A DNA stretch of 64,000 nt, from NCBI RefSeq assembly GCF_003113265.1, contig NZ_PUIV01000001.1:62001-126000 (forward strand), in the 5' to 3' direction. This stretch comes from Methylosinus sporium (GTDB lineage: Bacteria > Pseudomonadota > Alphaproteobacteria > Rhizobiales > Beijerinckiaceae). Position 1 is the first letter of the stretch. Every line of letters begins with the position of its first letter. A program made the position numbers and the translations under genes. Below are positions 46,464-56,032 of this stretch, in pieces. A model generated the notes under the pieces. It was given only the letters and a program-made list of their open reading frames with translations, did no database searches and was not told the DNA's origin.

Positions 46464-46579
46464 TTACGCTTATCGCCTCGGGATCGATTCGGAAAAGGTT
46501 TTTTCGTCGGCCGGCGGGAATTCCACCGGCGCGTTCTCGCGTCGAAGCTGCGAAGGGCGGCCCTGCGGCCGCCCGCGCC

Positions 46580-47116
46580 TCACTTCTCCTCGGCCGGAGC
46601 CTTGTCGGAACCCTCGGGAGCCTTGATCTCGGGAGCCGCGGCCTCGGGCGATTTGGAGCCTTCCGCGGCCGGCGGAGTCGCCGGAGCGGTCTCGACCGGA
46701 GCGGCAGGCGGCTCGGCGGCAGGCGGCGTCACGCCCTGGCGCTGCTGCTGGGCGCGCTGCAGCTGATCGAAAATGCTTTCCTTCTTCTCCGCCGGAGCGG
46801 GAGCAGAAGCGCCGGGAGCAGAAGAGCCCGGAGCCGGCGCGCCGGCCGGCGGCAGTTCCTTGAATTCCAGCTTGGCGGGATCGAAACCCTCGGGACCGCG
46901 CTCCCAGGCCGGAAGGACAGTGAGGGCGATGCTGGTCAAAAAGAAGACGGCGCCGAGAATGCCGGTCGCGCGCGTGATCGCATTGGCTTGGCCGCGGCCC
47001 GTGAACAGGCCGCCGCCGCCGATGCCGAGCGCGCCGCCCTCCGACTTCTGATAGAGAATCAGAACGACGAGAGCGACCACCACCATCAGGTGGATGACGA
47101 TGATAACCTGCTGCAT
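46580..47116 (-). CDS. secG: Protein-export membrane protein SecG with extended tail
   Basis: Subunit of the SecYEG translocon. The first 75 residues are SecG proper: two transmembrane helices (QVIIVIHLMVVVALVVLILYQ and GILGAVFFLTSIALTVLPAW) around the conserved loop KSEGGALGIGGGGLFTGRGQANAITR. A Pro/Ala-rich, Glu-ending tail of about 100 residues follows, as in many alphaproteobacteria, and is likely cytoplasmic or disordered. The ATG at 47116 leads directly to the first helix. It precedes pyrG on the same strand. Confidence 0.93.
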   Translation of the reverse strand: MQQVIIVIHLMVVVALVVLILYQKSEGGALGIGGGGLFTGRGQANAITRATGILGAVFFLTSIALTVLPAWERGPEGFDPAKLEFKELPPAGAPAPGSSAPGASAPAPAEKKESIFDQLQRAQQQRQGVTPPAAEPPAAPVETAPATPPAAEGSKSPEAAAPEIKAPEGSDKAPAEEK

Positions 47117-47156
47117 GAACCGCTGTCTCCCGGCGCTTCGGTTCCGCCCGCCCCGC

Positions 47157-47182
47157 GGCCCGCGCATATTCTGTCGCGGGCC
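47157..47182. terminator. Hairpin between a hypothetical gene and secG
   Basis: GGCCCGCG (47157-47164) and CGCGGGCC (47175-47182) are exact complements around a ten-base loop. It sits after the hypothetical gene's stop (47233) and 41 bases before the secG start (minus strand), where a terminator or a leader hairpin would be. No T-run follows. Confidence 0.4.
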
Positions 47183-47232
47183 TTCTACACCAATTTCACG
47201 GGCCTAGGGAAGGGGCCGCCGCCGGGGCGGGG

Positions 47233-47700
47233 TCAATAGACGTTGCCGTCCTGACCCTTCCAACCCTTCGGGCTCTCGTCGAAGCGGGTCTCGTCGTTGA
47301 AGTCGATCTTGGCGCCGGGCTCTATATATTGCCGGTCCTTGATCTCCTGATTGGAGACCGTGGTCGAATAATATTTGCTCGCCGAGCAGCCGGCCTTGAC
47401 TGCGCCGGCCTCGTCCGGCTTGCAGTCGAGATTGGCGCCCTTGGGGAATTCCGCCGAGCCGGTGAAGTAGAATTCGACGGCATGGTGGCCGGCGCCCTCG
47501 ACGTCCAGCCGCCAGAAGCGCGACACGTCGAACTTCACCACTTTCGCGTCCGGATCGAATTTCTTCTTCAGCCGGTTCTCGAACACCGAGCGGGCGTTGT
47601 CGGCGGTCGGCTCGCAGGAGAAGAGGCAAAAGGCCTCGGCGCGGCCGGCGGTGAGCGCGGCCACGAGCAGAGCGGCCGCCACGATCTTCGATGTCGACAT
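47233..47700 (-). CDS. Secreted hypothetical protein, 155 residues
   Basis: A periplasmic protein with a signal peptide (MSTSKIVAAALLVAALTAGRAEA, cleavage before FCLF). The mature protein has four cysteines (FCLFSC, LDCKPD, AGCSAS) and a mixed alpha/beta composition ending WKGQDGNVY. I do not recognise the family. The ATG at 47700 gives a proper signal peptide; longer frames upstream lack one. It diverges from leuB, with 233 bases between the starts. Confidence 0.7.
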   Translation of the reverse strand: MSTSKIVAAALLVAALTAGRAEAFCLFSCEPTADNARSVFENRLKKKFDPDAKVVKFDVSRFWRLDVEGAGHHAVEFYFTGSAEFPKGANLDCKPDEAGAVKAGCSASKYYSTTVSNQEIKDRQYIEPGAKIDFNDETRFDESPKGWKGQDGNVY

Positions 47701-47933
47701 GAAACGCGTCTCCTCTTTTCGTTTTTTCCTTCGCTCCCGCCGATTGGGGATCGGCGCGAAGCGGGGCTCCTTATGGGGCTCGGAACGCAGGCTGCACGGC
47801 CGTCGCGATCCCGGCAAGCCGGCCGCCTCGGACAGATTGTCGCATCACGATGGATTTCTCCGCGATGTTGCCTTGCGACGGCGCGCGCCTTATTGACGGC
47901 GCAACCCCGCGAACCAGAGATAGAGAGGATTTC

Positions 47934-49046
47934 ATGGCCGCCTACAAGCTCCTTCTCCTGCCGGGCGACGGCATCGGCCCGGAAATCATGGCCGAGGCCG
48001 AAAAGCTCATTTCTTTCCTGAGCCGGGCGGGCGTCGCCTCTTTCGAGACGGAGAAGGGCCTCGTCGGCGGCTCCGCCTATGACGCCCATGGACAGGCGAT
48101 CAGCGAATCCGACATGGCTCTCGCCAAAAGCGCCGACGCCGTGCTGCTGGCCGCCGTCGGCGGGCCGAAATGGGACGGCGTGCCTTACGAGGTGCGCCCC
48201 GAGGCCGGCCTCTTGCGCCTGCGCAAGGATCTCGCCCTCTTCGCCAATCTGCGCCCCGCCATCTGCTATCCGGCGCTGGTCGACGCCTCCTCGCTGAAGC
48301 CCGATCTCGTCGACGGCCTCGACATTATGATCGTCCGCGAATTGACCGGCGGCGTCTATTTCGGCGAGCCCAAGGAGATCACCGATCTCGGCAATGGCCA
48401 GAAGCGCGGCGTCGACACGCAGGTCTATGAGACCTATGAGATCGAGCGCATCGCCCGCATCGCCTTCGAGCTCGCCCGCAAGCGCTCCAACAAGGTCACA
48501 TCGTCCGAGAAGGCGAATGTGATGAAGTCCGGCCTGTTGTGGCGCGAGGTGGTGACCGCCCTGCACGCGCGCGAATATTCCGACGTGCAGCTCGAGCATA
48601 TGCTCGCCGACGCGCTCGGAATGCAGCTGGTGCGCCGGCCCAAGCAGTTCGACGTGATCGTCACCGACAATCTCTTCGGCGATCTTCTGTCGGACGTCGC
48701 CTCCATGCTGACCGGCTCGCTCGGAATGCTGCCCTCCGCCTCGCTCGGCGGCGAAGACGCCGCCACGGGCAAGCGCAAGGCGCTCTACGAGCCCTGTCAC
48801 GGCTCCGCGCCGGACATTGCCGGCAAGGCGCTCGCCAATCCGATCGCCATGATCGGCTCTTTGGTGATGGCGCTGCGCTATTCCTTCGGCCTGATCCCGG
48901 TCGCCGACGCGATCGACAAGGCGATCGCCGATGTGCTGGCCGCCGGCCTGCGCACCGCCGATATCGCCGGGCCGAACGACAAGCCCGTCTCGACGAGCCA
49001 GATGGGCGACGCGATTCTGGCCGAGCTGAAGAAGACGCTGGGGTGA
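47934..49046 (+). CDS. leuB: 3-isopropylmalate dehydrogenase
   Basis: Oxidatively decarboxylates 3-isopropylmalate in leucine biosynthesis. The 370 residues carry [19 protein letters not shown] at the N-terminus, [25 protein letters not shown] (substrate loop), [18 protein letters not shown] with the catalytic tyrosine region, and the signature [30 protein letters not shown] specificity is indicated by the GSAPDIAGK segment. GAGG lies six bases before the ATG at 47934. A hairpin follows its stop. Confidence 0.96.
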   Translation: MAAYKLLLLPGDGIGPEIMAEAEKLISFLSRAGVASFETEKGLVGGSAYDAHGQAISESDMALAKSADAVLLAAVGGPKWDGVPYEVRPEAGLLRLRKDLALFANLRPAICYPALVDASSLKPDLVDGLDIMIVRELTGGVYFGEPKEITDLGNGQKRGVDTQVYETYEIERIARIAFELARKRSNKVTSSEKANVMKSGLLWREVVTALHAREYSDVQLEHMLADALGMQLVRRPKQFDVIVTDNLFGDLLSDVASMLTGSLGMLPSASLGGEDAATGKRKALYEPCHGSAPDIAGKALANPIAMIGSLVMALRYSFGLIPVADAIDKAIADVLAAGLRTADIAGPNDKPVSTSQMGDAILAELKKTLG

Positions 49047-49060
49047 GACGATCGCGAGAA

Positions 49061-49082
49061 GGAACGCGCCTCGGCGCGTTCC
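49061..49082 (+). terminator. Terminator hairpin of leuB
   Basis: GGAACGCG-CCTCGG-CGCGTTCC, a long GC-rich stem 15 bases after the leuB stop, with a TTTTT run at 49096-49100. The spacing of stem and T-run is longer than ideal, but the location fits an intrinsic terminator. Confidence 0.65.
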
Positions 49083-49177
49083 ATTGCGGTCCGACTTTTT
49101 GCGCCCTGGCGTGCGGTAATTAACGACAATTGCTCGCTCGAAGTAATTTGACTTGCGAAATCGAAAGAGGGCGCCGA

Positions 49178-49402
49178 ATGCGAGGGCGTAGCGTACATCT
49201 CGACATCGCCTGCTCCACCGTTACCGTTGCGGCGATTCTATCGATTGCGTTCGGCGCGGCCTCTCACGCCGAAACCGCAGCCAATTCTACGCCGCCGCGC
49301 GCCGGTTCGTGCTGGGACGGGGCCATATCACAGCGCGATATGACCGACTGCGCGATGAACGACTTTCGCGCCGCCGACGAGAAGCTGAACAAATCAGTCT
49401 AA
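49178..49402 (+). CDS. Truncated LprI/DUF1311-like secreted protein
   Basis: A 74-residue protein with a signal peptide (STVTVAAILSIAFGAASHAE) and a mature part containing SCWDGAISQRDMTDCAMNDFRAADEKLNKSV. The Q-x-x-M-x-x-CA-x-x-x-x-x-x-A-D-x-x-LN pattern is the start of the LprI (DUF1311) domain, which normally continues for another 40-60 residues with a second cysteine pair. Here the frame stops right after LNKSV, so the domain is cut. AGAGGG precedes the ATG. It lies just before the convergent copper oxidase, and may be a remnant or a mini-version. Confidence 0.55.
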   Translation: MRGRSVHLDIACSTVTVAAILSIAFGAASHAETAANSTPPRAGSCWDGAISQRDMTDCAMNDFRAADEKLNKSV

Positions 49403-49416
49403 CAATTTTCCTCTGT

Positions 49417-50793
49417 TCAATGATGCTCATGGTAGCCGTGGCCGGAGGGCCTCGGCGCAGGGCTTTTCGAGCTCTTCATTCCTTCGTGCCGCGACGCCTC
49501 TGCCGGTCGACCCTCGACGTCGTGAGCCACGGTTCCTTCCGGAAACTTGTACGGACCCGGGTCTTTGTAATCATTGCGCGCCAGCCCCTCTCGGATTTTC
49601 ATGAGCGTGAACATGCCGCCCATTTCGATGGGCCCGAATTGGCCCGTTCCGGTCATCATGGGAAGCGCATTATCCGGCCCCGGCATGTGCATCGACGCCA
49701 TGTCGCCCATACCGGACGAGCCCATGGGCATGTAATCCGGAACCAGCTTGGCAATCGCTTTGGCAACTCTGGGGCTCTGCTTTGCTCCGATGAACGTTCT
49801 CAAGTCATGGCCCATGGCGTTCATCGTGTGATGCGACTTGTGACAATGCAAAGCCCAGTCGCCCGGATTGTCTGCGACGAGCTCGAAAGCGCGAATCGTT
49901 CCGACGGGGACGTCGACGGTCGCTTCGGGCAATTGCGCCGATCGAGGAATCCAGCCCCCATCCGTGCCGGTGACGTAAAAATGGTGGCCATGCAGATGAA
50001 TCGGATGATTTGTCATGCTGAGATTGCCCATCCGCACGCGCACGCGATCGTTCAAGCGCACGACGAGCGGATCGATGCCGGGAAAGACGCGATTGTTGAA
50101 TGTCCACATATTGAAGTTCGTCATCTCCACGACCTTCGGCACATAGGTCCCGGGATCGACGTCATAGGTGGCCAGCATGAAGACGAAATCTCGATCGACT
50201 CTATGCTGCTCGGGATCGCGCGGATGGACGACGATCATTCCCATCAAGCCCATCGCCATCTGCACCATTTCGTCCGAATGCGTGTGGTACATGAAGGTCC
50301 CGCTCGTCTTCAGCTCGAATTCATAGACGAAGGTCTTGCCCGACGGAATGTGAGGCTGCGTGACGCCGGCCACGCCGTCCATGCCGTTCGGCAACAAAAT
50401 TCCATGCCAATGGACCGAGGTCGGCTCCGGCAGCTTGTTCGTCACGAAAATGCGGACCTTGTCGCCTTCGACCGCCTCTATGGTCGGACCCGGCGATTGA
50501 CCGTTATAGCCCCAAAGATGCACTTTCATCCCGGGCGCAAACTCGCGCACGACCGCTTCCGCGACGAGATGGAACTCTTTGACGTCTTCCTTCATGCGCC
50601 ATGGCAGGCTCCACCCGTTCAACGTCACGACGGGATGAAATTCGGGACCATTCGAGGGAAGCAGCGGAGGTTGCGTCTCCGCGCTCGTCGCATAATGCGC
50701 CTCCGGAATGCTCGCCGCCTGCGCACGGCCGCTCAGGGCGGCGACGCTCGCAAATCCAGCCGCGGCGCCGATGAAGTTCCTTCGAGACATCAT
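49417..50793 (-). CDS. Multicopper oxidase (CopA/CueO-like) with Tat signal
   Basis: A periplasmic multicopper oxidase of 458 residues, probably oxidising Cu(I) or catalysing electron transfer to oxygen in copper defence. The Tat signal SRRNFIGAAAGFASVAALSG is followed by the copper-site motifs HWHG, HTH, HPIHLHGHHFYV and HCHKSHHTMNAMGHD, so all four histidine clusters and the T1 cysteine are present. The C-terminus is Met/His rich (GMGDMASMHMPG, GYHEHH). The ATG at 50793 has GAGGGAAG upstream inside the TolC gene's end region. It is the last gene of the minus-strand copper operon. Confidence 0.92.
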   Translation of the reverse strand: MMSRRNFIGAAAGFASVAALSGRAQAASIPEAHYATSAETQPPLLPSNGPEFHPVVTLNGWSLPWRMKEDVKEFHLVAEAVVREFAPGMKVHLWGYNGQSPGPTIEAVEGDKVRIFVTNKLPEPTSVHWHGILLPNGMDGVAGVTQPHIPSGKTFVYEFELKTSGTFMYHTHSDEMVQMAMGLMGMIVVHPRDPEQHRVDRDFVFMLATYDVDPGTYVPKVVEMTNFNMWTFNNRVFPGIDPLVVRLNDRVRVRMGNLSMTNHPIHLHGHHFYVTGTDGGWIPRSAQLPEATVDVPVGTIRAFELVADNPGDWALHCHKSHHTMNAMGHDLRTFIGAKQSPRVAKAIAKLVPDYMPMGSSGMGDMASMHMPGPDNALPMMTGTGQFGPIEMGGMFTLMKIREGLARNDYKDPGPYKFPEGTVAHDVEGRPAEASRHEGMKSSKSPAPRPSGHGYHEHH

Positions 50794-50813
50794 TGTCTGT
50801 CTTCCCTCATGCG

Positions 50814-52307
50814 TCACTGGCCGATAGCATCCATCCGCGATACGGGCGCCTCTTCGACTCGCGTTTCGACGCCGCCGATGACCGCGGCCCGAAGATCGGC
50901 ATTGGCGAGCCAGAAATCCCGTTTGGCCTCGATCGCCGCGATATTCGCCATTATCCTCTGGCGCACCTCGGCGAGCAGCGGGAAGACGTCGATCAGCATC
51001 GCATTGTAGCGCCGCAGGCTCTCATCCATGATGATTTTGCGCAGCGGCAAAATCTCGCGCTGATAATGATTCGCTATGTCCCACGCGGAGCGATAGGTCT
51101 GGTAAGCGAGACGGGCTTCCGACCGAACCTCGACCGCTTTTGCGGCGAGGCGGTTGAACGCCTGCAAAAAATTCTGCTCCGCCTCGCGCGTGCGCGCCTC
51201 GCCAAAGTCGAAAATCGGAATTTCGATCGTGGCGCCTGGGCCAAAAACCCTGAATCGAACACGCTCGGTGTCGATCGTACCGTCGCTCGAAACTCTGGTG
51301 ACGATTTCACGAGTGTCCTTGTAGATGCCGGACAATTGGAAGACATTGACGAAGCGGGTGGCTTCGACGAGCCCGTACGACTTTGCGAGCGCGTCGAGCT
51401 CTGTGCCCGCCACGAAAAGATCGGGGCGGCGCGCCACCGCTTCCTGCTCGACCATGGGCATGTTGTTTGGACGAGAGGGCGGCGCCGGCAGAGCCGCGGG
51501 CAGCCTGAAATCGAGATCGGCGCCCCACAGGCCCAGCGACCGGATCAGCTGTTCGCGCTCCGCGATCGAGCGCTGGCGAGCCTTCGCGAGCTGGGCGGTA
51601 AGATCGGCGTAGAAGACTTGCTCGCGCGCCTGATCGAGCTTGTTCATCGCGCCGGTTTCGCCCAAGGCTCTGGCGAGCTGCGCGGCCGATTCGGCCGTCG
51701 AATTTGCTTTGGTGAGAAAAGCGACGAGCTCCTGCGCCGCGACGGCGCGATAATAGTCTTTGCGCGCTCGGGTCGCGAGCCGGAGCGTTTCCTCGGCGGC
51801 GCGCAGCTGCGCCTGATGAAATCGATCTGCAGCGATTTCCGCCCGCGCCGGCAAAGTCGCCAATGCGAGAATATCGGCGGCGATGATCGCCTCGAGCTCC
51901 AATTTCAACGGTCCGGCGATCCGCGAAATGGAAAAGCTCGGGTTTGGCGGAAGGATCGCTTTCACCATCGCCGCTTCCGCGGAGCCCAGCGCATTATACT
52001 CCGCTTGGAGGCCGCGATTGTCGAGCAGGGCGATTTGCACCGCGGAGTCGGCCGTCAGCGCTCGCGAGAGCAGATGCTCGACACGAGCCCGAGCGGATGC
52101 GGCGTCCTCCGGCGTGCGAATCGCCAGCACGTCCTTCTCGAGCCGGCTACCGGCGACGTCCGCGACAATGCTCATGCCGCCGTCGTCTGAAAAGCCGACA
52201 CAAGCGGAAAGCGTCATGGCAGAGAGCAGCGCCGCGCCGGCTCGAAGCCTCAGACCACTGTTCCGCCACCGTCGCAGCGTCGATAGAGAGCATGGGAGCC
52301 GTTTCAA
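50814..52307 (-). CDS. TolC-family outer-membrane efflux lipoprotein
   Basis: A 497-residue outer-membrane efflux protein. The N-terminus has a lipobox-like LSAMTLSACVGF (cysteine near 36). Two OEP repeats with long coiled-coil helices follow (AVQIALLDNRGLQAEYNALGSAEAAM, TRARKDYYRAVAAQELVAFLTKANSTAESA, then RSEARLAYQTYRSAWDIANHYQREILPLRK). The layout is that of CusC/NodT factors. It starts within the stop of the small upstream gene (four-base overlap) and its stop is 21 bases before the multicopper oxidase start, so they form one operon. No RND pump or adaptor gene is adjacent. Confidence 0.88.
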   Translation of the reverse strand: MKRLPCSLSTLRRWRNSGLRLRAGAALLSAMTLSACVGFSDDGGMSIVADVAGSRLEKDVLAIRTPEDAASARARVEHLLSRALTADSAVQIALLDNRGLQAEYNALGSAEAAMVKAILPPNPSFSISRIAGPLKLELEAIIAADILALATLPARAEIAADRFHQAQLRAAEETLRLATRARKDYYRAVAAQELVAFLTKANSTAESAAQLARALGETGAMNKLDQAREQVFYADLTAQLAKARQRSIAEREQLIRSLGLWGADLDFRLPAALPAPPSRPNNMPMVEQEAVARRPDLFVAGTELDALAKSYGLVEATRFVNVFQLSGIYKDTREIVTRVSSDGTIDTERVRFRVFGPGATIEIPIFDFGEARTREAEQNFLQAFNRLAAKAVEVRSEARLAYQTYRSAWDIANHYQREILPLRKIIMDESLRRYNAMLIDVFPLLAEVRQRIMANIAAIEAKRDFWLANADLRAAVIGGVETRVEEAPVSRMDAIGQ

Positions 52308-52618
52308 TGCTCATGCTCCGAACCGCCGTGATGCGCTCGCTCCGATGATCGGGCCAGTTGCGCATTTTGCTCTTTCCAGGAGCCCGGCTGGATCGGCCGT
52401 TGGCTGACATACGAACCGACCGTAGATCGATAATATGTAGCGGGCGCAGGCGCTCCGGCGTCGAACGGTTCAGGGGCGACGAGCGGCAGTGGAATTGGCG
52501 CGCAGCCATGCGCTGCTCCAACGATCAACGAAGCAGGGCCGAGTTTCCCGAGGATGTAGATAAAGAATAAATTCTGTCGCTTCGGCTCAGCGGCGGAAGC
52601 TCGTGCGCGCGACGACAT
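52304..52618 (-). CDS. Small protein of the copper operon, His-rich C-terminus
   Basis: A 104-residue protein. A hydrophobic stretch (LFFIYILGKLGPASLIVGAAHG) is probably a signal anchor. A Pro-rich central part leads to TYYRSTVGSYVSQRPIQPGSWKEQNAQLA and a His-rich end SSERAHHGGSEHEH, which looks metal-binding. I recall similar proteins beside TolC-type genes in alphaproteobacterial copper loci. The ATG at 52618 has GAGG eight bases upstream; the longer frame from 52657 lacks support. It is the first gene of the minus-strand copper operon. Confidence 0.68.
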   Translation of the reverse strand: MSSRARASAAEPKRQNLFFIYILGKLGPASLIVGAAHGCAPIPLPLVAPEPFDAGAPAPATYYRSTVGSYVSQRPIQPGSWKEQNAQLARSSERAHHGGSEHEH

Positions 52619-53017
52619 TGAGAGACCTCGGTCGCAGGGGATTCTTACGCCAGCCACCGAATCACAACGAAAAACGCTAACTCGCTCGAGCAGGGAAAAG
52701 CTATTGGTCGCTTCACGAACCCTTCGGGCGGCGCGTCGGCAAGCGCGCGCTGAAGAACAGTGTCATGCGGGGCATGGCGACCGCTCGTTCGTCGAAATCT
52801 TCTTTTTCGTTCCTCGTCGGGCTGGCGCGATTCGTCGCTAAGCGGTTCGCCCTCGGCCGCCACCCGGCGACCAAGCTGTCGAATGCGGCGATTTCCGCCC
52901 CTATATTCCCCTTACGACGTCGCTGATCGTCAGCGTGGCGCTCAGCGTCATGTTCTGGTTTTTCAGTCGGTGAAGTCTGCGCATTCTAAGTCGTAGCGGC
53001 GATTTAGGGGTTCTCCC
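52619..53017. other. Divergent copper-locus promoter region
   Basis: A 399-base gap between the small copper-operon gene (minus strand) and the copper ATPase (plus strand). I see no gene I would defend. A short plus-strand frame ending at 52971 codes for a hydrophobic string (SLIVSVALSVMFWFFSR) without a start codon or ribosome-binding site in reach. Promoters for both directions are expected, but I found no clear CueR-type palindrome. Confidence 0.5.
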
Positions 53018-55885
53018 ATGGCCCATGAACATGCCCATGAGCACGCCAACCGACACTCTCGCGAGGAGCATCTGCATTCTCCGGCGAGGGCGGCGCCCAG
53101 GGAACAGCGCGGCCGAGGCGCGTATCCAGAGGTGATCTACACCTGCCCGATGCATCCGCAAATCCGCCAGCCGAAGCCGGGCAATTGCCCGATCTGCGGA
53201 ATGACGCTCGAGCCTGTCGTCGCAAGCGCCGAGACCGGGCCGAGCCCGGAGCTCGTCGACATGGCGCGGCGCTTCTGGATCGGCCTCACCCTCGCCGTTC
53301 CTGTCCTCGCTCTGGAGATGGGCGGACATCTCTTCGGCCTGCATCGATTGCTTTCACCGCAGCTCTCCATTTGGATTCAATTCGCTCTCGCGACACCCGT
53401 CGTTCTGTGGGCCGGCTGGCCGTTCTTCGAGCGGGCGGCGCGGTCTCTCGTGACGCGCAATCTCAATATGTTCACGCTCATCGCAATGGGCGCCGGCGTC
53501 GCTTGGGCCTATAGCGTGCTCGCGACTTTCGCTCCGACGCTGTTTCCGCCGGCCTTCCGCAACGCCGACGGCTCGGCTCCGATCTATTTCGAGGCCGCCG
53601 CGGTCATCACTGTCCTCGTTCTGCTCGGACAGGTGCTGGAGCTGCGCGCGAGGGAACAGACCGGCGGCGCGATCCGCGCTCTGCTCGATCTCGCGCCGAA
53701 ATCCGCGCGGCGCGTCGCCGCCGATGGATCGGACGAGGATATTCCGCTCGAGCAAGTCGCAGTCGGCGATCGGCTCCGCGTGCGCCCTGGCGAAAAGATC
53801 CCCGTCGACGGCGAACTACTCGACGGCCGCAGCTCGGTCGACGAATCTCTGGTCACGGGCGAGTCGCTGCCGGTGTCTAAAAACGCCGGCGACAAAGTCA
53901 TCGGCGGCGCGCTCAACCAGAGCGGCGGCTTCGTCATGCGCGCCGACAAGGTCGGCCGCGACACGATGCTGGCGCGCATCGTCGAGATGGTCGCCGCGGC
54001 GCAGCGCAGCCGCGCGCCGATCCAGCGGCTCGCCGATCAGGTCTCCGGCTGGTTCGTTCCGGCCGTCATCAGCGTTGCCGTCCTCGCCTTCATAGCCTGG
54101 GCCATCTGGGGACCGGAGCCGCGCATGGCCTATGGCCTCGTCGCGGCCGTGTCCGTCCTCATCATCGCCTGCCCCTGCGCGCTAGGCCTCGCGACGCCCA
54201 TGTCGATCATGGTCGGCGTCGGACGCGGCGCGCAGAGCGGCGTACTCATCAAGAACGCCGAGGCGTTGGAGCGCTTCGAGAAGATCGACACTCTCGTCGT
54301 CGACAAGACCGGCACGCTGACCGAAGGCAAGCCTCGCGTGACAGACGTCCGACCGACAGCCGAGCTCGCCGAGAATGATCTACTGCGTCTCGCCGCCAGC
54401 CTCGAACGGGCGAGCGAGCATCCGCTGGCGCAGGCGATCGTGCAATCGGCGCTCGCGCGCGGGCTCGAGCTCTCCGAAGCGAAGGAGTTCGATTCGCCAG
54501 TCGGCAAAGGCGTGACGGGCGTGGTCGATGGTCGATCGCTGATTATCGGCAATCGCCGCTTCCTGGACGAGATCGGCGTCGACGCCGGCGCCGCCGATGC
54601 AGAAGCCGAGCGGCTCAGAGAAGACGGAGTCACCGCGATTTTCGTCGCCCTAGACGGCTTCGTCGCCGGCGTGATCGGCATCGCCGACCCCGTCAAGGAG
54701 ACGACGCCCGTCGCCCTGCAGGCGCTGCGGAAGGATGGCGTGCGCGTCGTCATGCTGACGGGCGACAATTGGACTACCGCGCGCGCCGTGGCGAAGCGGC
54801 TCGGCATAGACGAGGTCGAAGCCGAGATTCTTCCAGAAGACAAAAGCGAGGTGGTGAGCCGGCTGAGAGCGGCCGGCCGTGTCGTCGCCATGGCGGGCGA
54901 TGGCGTCAATGACGCGCCGGCGCTCGCCGCCGCCGATGTCGGCGTCGCCATGGGGACGGGAACCGATGTCGCGATCGAGAGCGCCGGAGTCACCTTGCTG
55001 AAGGGCGATCTGCAGGGCATCGTTCGCGGCCGGCGGCTCTCGGCCGCGACGATGCGCAACATTCGCGAGAATCTCTTCTTCGCGTTCATCTACAACGCCG
55101 CCGGCGTGCCTGTCGCCGCCGGCGCGCTCTATCCCGCTTTCGGACTGCTGCTGTCGCCGACGATCGCCGCCGCCGCCATGGCGCTGTCGTCGGTGAGCGT
55201 GATCGCCAACTCGCTACGGCTGCGCCGATCACGCATCGACGAGCCGGCCCCTACCGACGCCCTCCGCCGCTCGGCGGGCTCGAGACGCTCGATATGGGCG
55301 GGGGCGACGGCCGCCGCGCTGGCGATCGTGGCCGTTCTGGCGTGGTGGCGCCCATGGCGGCCGAGCCTTCCCCTTGCCGAAACGCCGCCGCTTCCATCAG
55401 CGCAGTCCGAGGCGGCGCCGACGGCCGGGGTCGTTCCGACTCTCCCGACGGAGCGCTCAGCCGAAACGCAGAAAGCGGAAACGCGGTCCAGCGTCGTTGC
55501 GAGCGAAGGGGTGGAGTCGAAGTTGCGCGCCTTCCTCGTCGGCGAGGCGGCTCCCGGGCGAAAAATTGCCTGGTTCGAGCTCGACGGCGTCGCTTTCGAA
55601 CCGCGCGGAGCGGCCCTGCGGCCCGCCGCGCAGACGCAATTGCGGGCGGTCGCCGACATTCTGGCCGCTCATCCTCGCGCCAGAGCGACGGTCGCGGCTT
55701 ATGGCGACGCCAAGAGACTGTCGAAGCGGCGGGCGGAGGCCGTGGTCGCAGCGTTGACGCGCCTGGGCGTCAACGCCGCTCGTCTCCGTGCGCTGGCGCT
55801 CGCGTCGAAGCCCTCTGGCGCCACGGGATCGAGCGAAAATTCAGTGGCGGACAGCGGTTTGCTGCTCGGCGTGCGGCTGAAGTGA
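53018..55885 (+). CDS. P1B-type copper-translocating ATPase fused to a C-terminal OmpA-like domain
   Basis: A 955-residue heavy-metal ATPase that should export copper from the cytoplasm. A His-rich start is followed by a heavy-metal-binding domain [22 protein letters not shown] (cut: residues 41-61, CPMH...CPIC). The core has eight membrane segments, CPC (385-387) and D429KTGT, then [16 protein letters not shown]. After the core a ninth hydrophobic helix (about 759-777, [18 protein letters not shown]) leads to a Pro/Ala/Glu linker and an OmpA-type domain (about 845-955: [20 protein letters not shown], then [14 protein letters not shown]). The extra helix would put the OmpA domain in the periplasm, where it can bind peptidoglycan. 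Divergent from the oxidase/TolC operon. Confidence 0.93.
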   Translation: MAHEHAHEHANRHSREEHLHSPARAAPREQRGRGAYPEVIYTCPMHPQIRQPKPGNCPICGMTLEPVVASAETGPSPELVDMARRFWIGLTLAVPVLALEMGGHLFGLHRLLSPQLSIWIQFALATPVVLWAGWPFFERAARSLVTRNLNMFTLIAMGAGVAWAYSVLATFAPTLFPPAFRNADGSAPIYFEAAAVITVLVLLGQVLELRAREQTGGAIRALLDLAPKSARRVAADGSDEDIPLEQVAVGDRLRVRPGEKIPVDGELLDGRSSVDESLVTGESLPVSKNAGDKVIGGALNQSGGFVMRADKVGRDTMLARIVEMVAAAQRSRAPIQRLADQVSGWFVPAVISVAVLAFIAWAIWGPEPRMAYGLVAAVSVLIIACPCALGLATPMSIMVGVGRGAQSGVLIKNAEALERFEKIDTLVVDKTGTLTEGKPRVTDVRPTAELAENDLLRLAASLERASEHPLAQAIVQSALARGLELSEAKEFDSPVGKGVTGVVDGRSLIIGNRRFLDEIGVDAGAADAEAERLREDGVTAIFVALDGFVAGVIGIADPVKETTPVALQALRKDGVRVVMLTGDNWTTARAVAKRLGIDEVEAEILPEDKSEVVSRLRAAGRVVAMAGDGVNDAPALAAADVGVAMGTGTDVAIESAGVTLLKGDLQGIVRGRRLSAATMRNIRENLFFAFIYNAAGVPVAAGALYPAFGLLLSPTIAAAAMALSSVSVIANSLRLRRSRIDEPAPTDALRRSAGSRRSIWAGATAAALAIVAVLAWWRPWRPSLPLAETPPLPSAQSEAAPTAGVVPTLPTERSAETQKAETRSSVVASEGVESKLRAFLVGEAAPGRKIAWFELDGVAFEPRGAALRPAAQTQLRAVADILAAHPRARATVAAYGDAKRLSKRRAEAVVAALTRLGVNAARLRALALASKPSGATGSSENSVADSGLLLGVRLK

Positions 55886-56032
55886 GATTTTGAAGGCCAG
55901 CGAATGCCAATATCCGTCGCAACGACGAATGCGCGAACGCCGCTGATGGTAGCGGCTTCGTAGCGGCACGGCGCGTAATCAGCGGGCCAGAAAGTCGCCA
56001 ACTATATGAAATTACATAATAAATTCTGTTCG

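Noticed and set aside
52900-52971. Hydrophobic string SLIVSVALSVMFWFFSR in another frame
   Set aside because: Looks like a membrane peptide end, but no start codon or ribosome site was found upstream.
52760-52996. 78-codon plus-strand frame before the copper ATPase
   Set aside because: Ser/Arg-rich translation without a family; lies in the promoter region of both divergent units.
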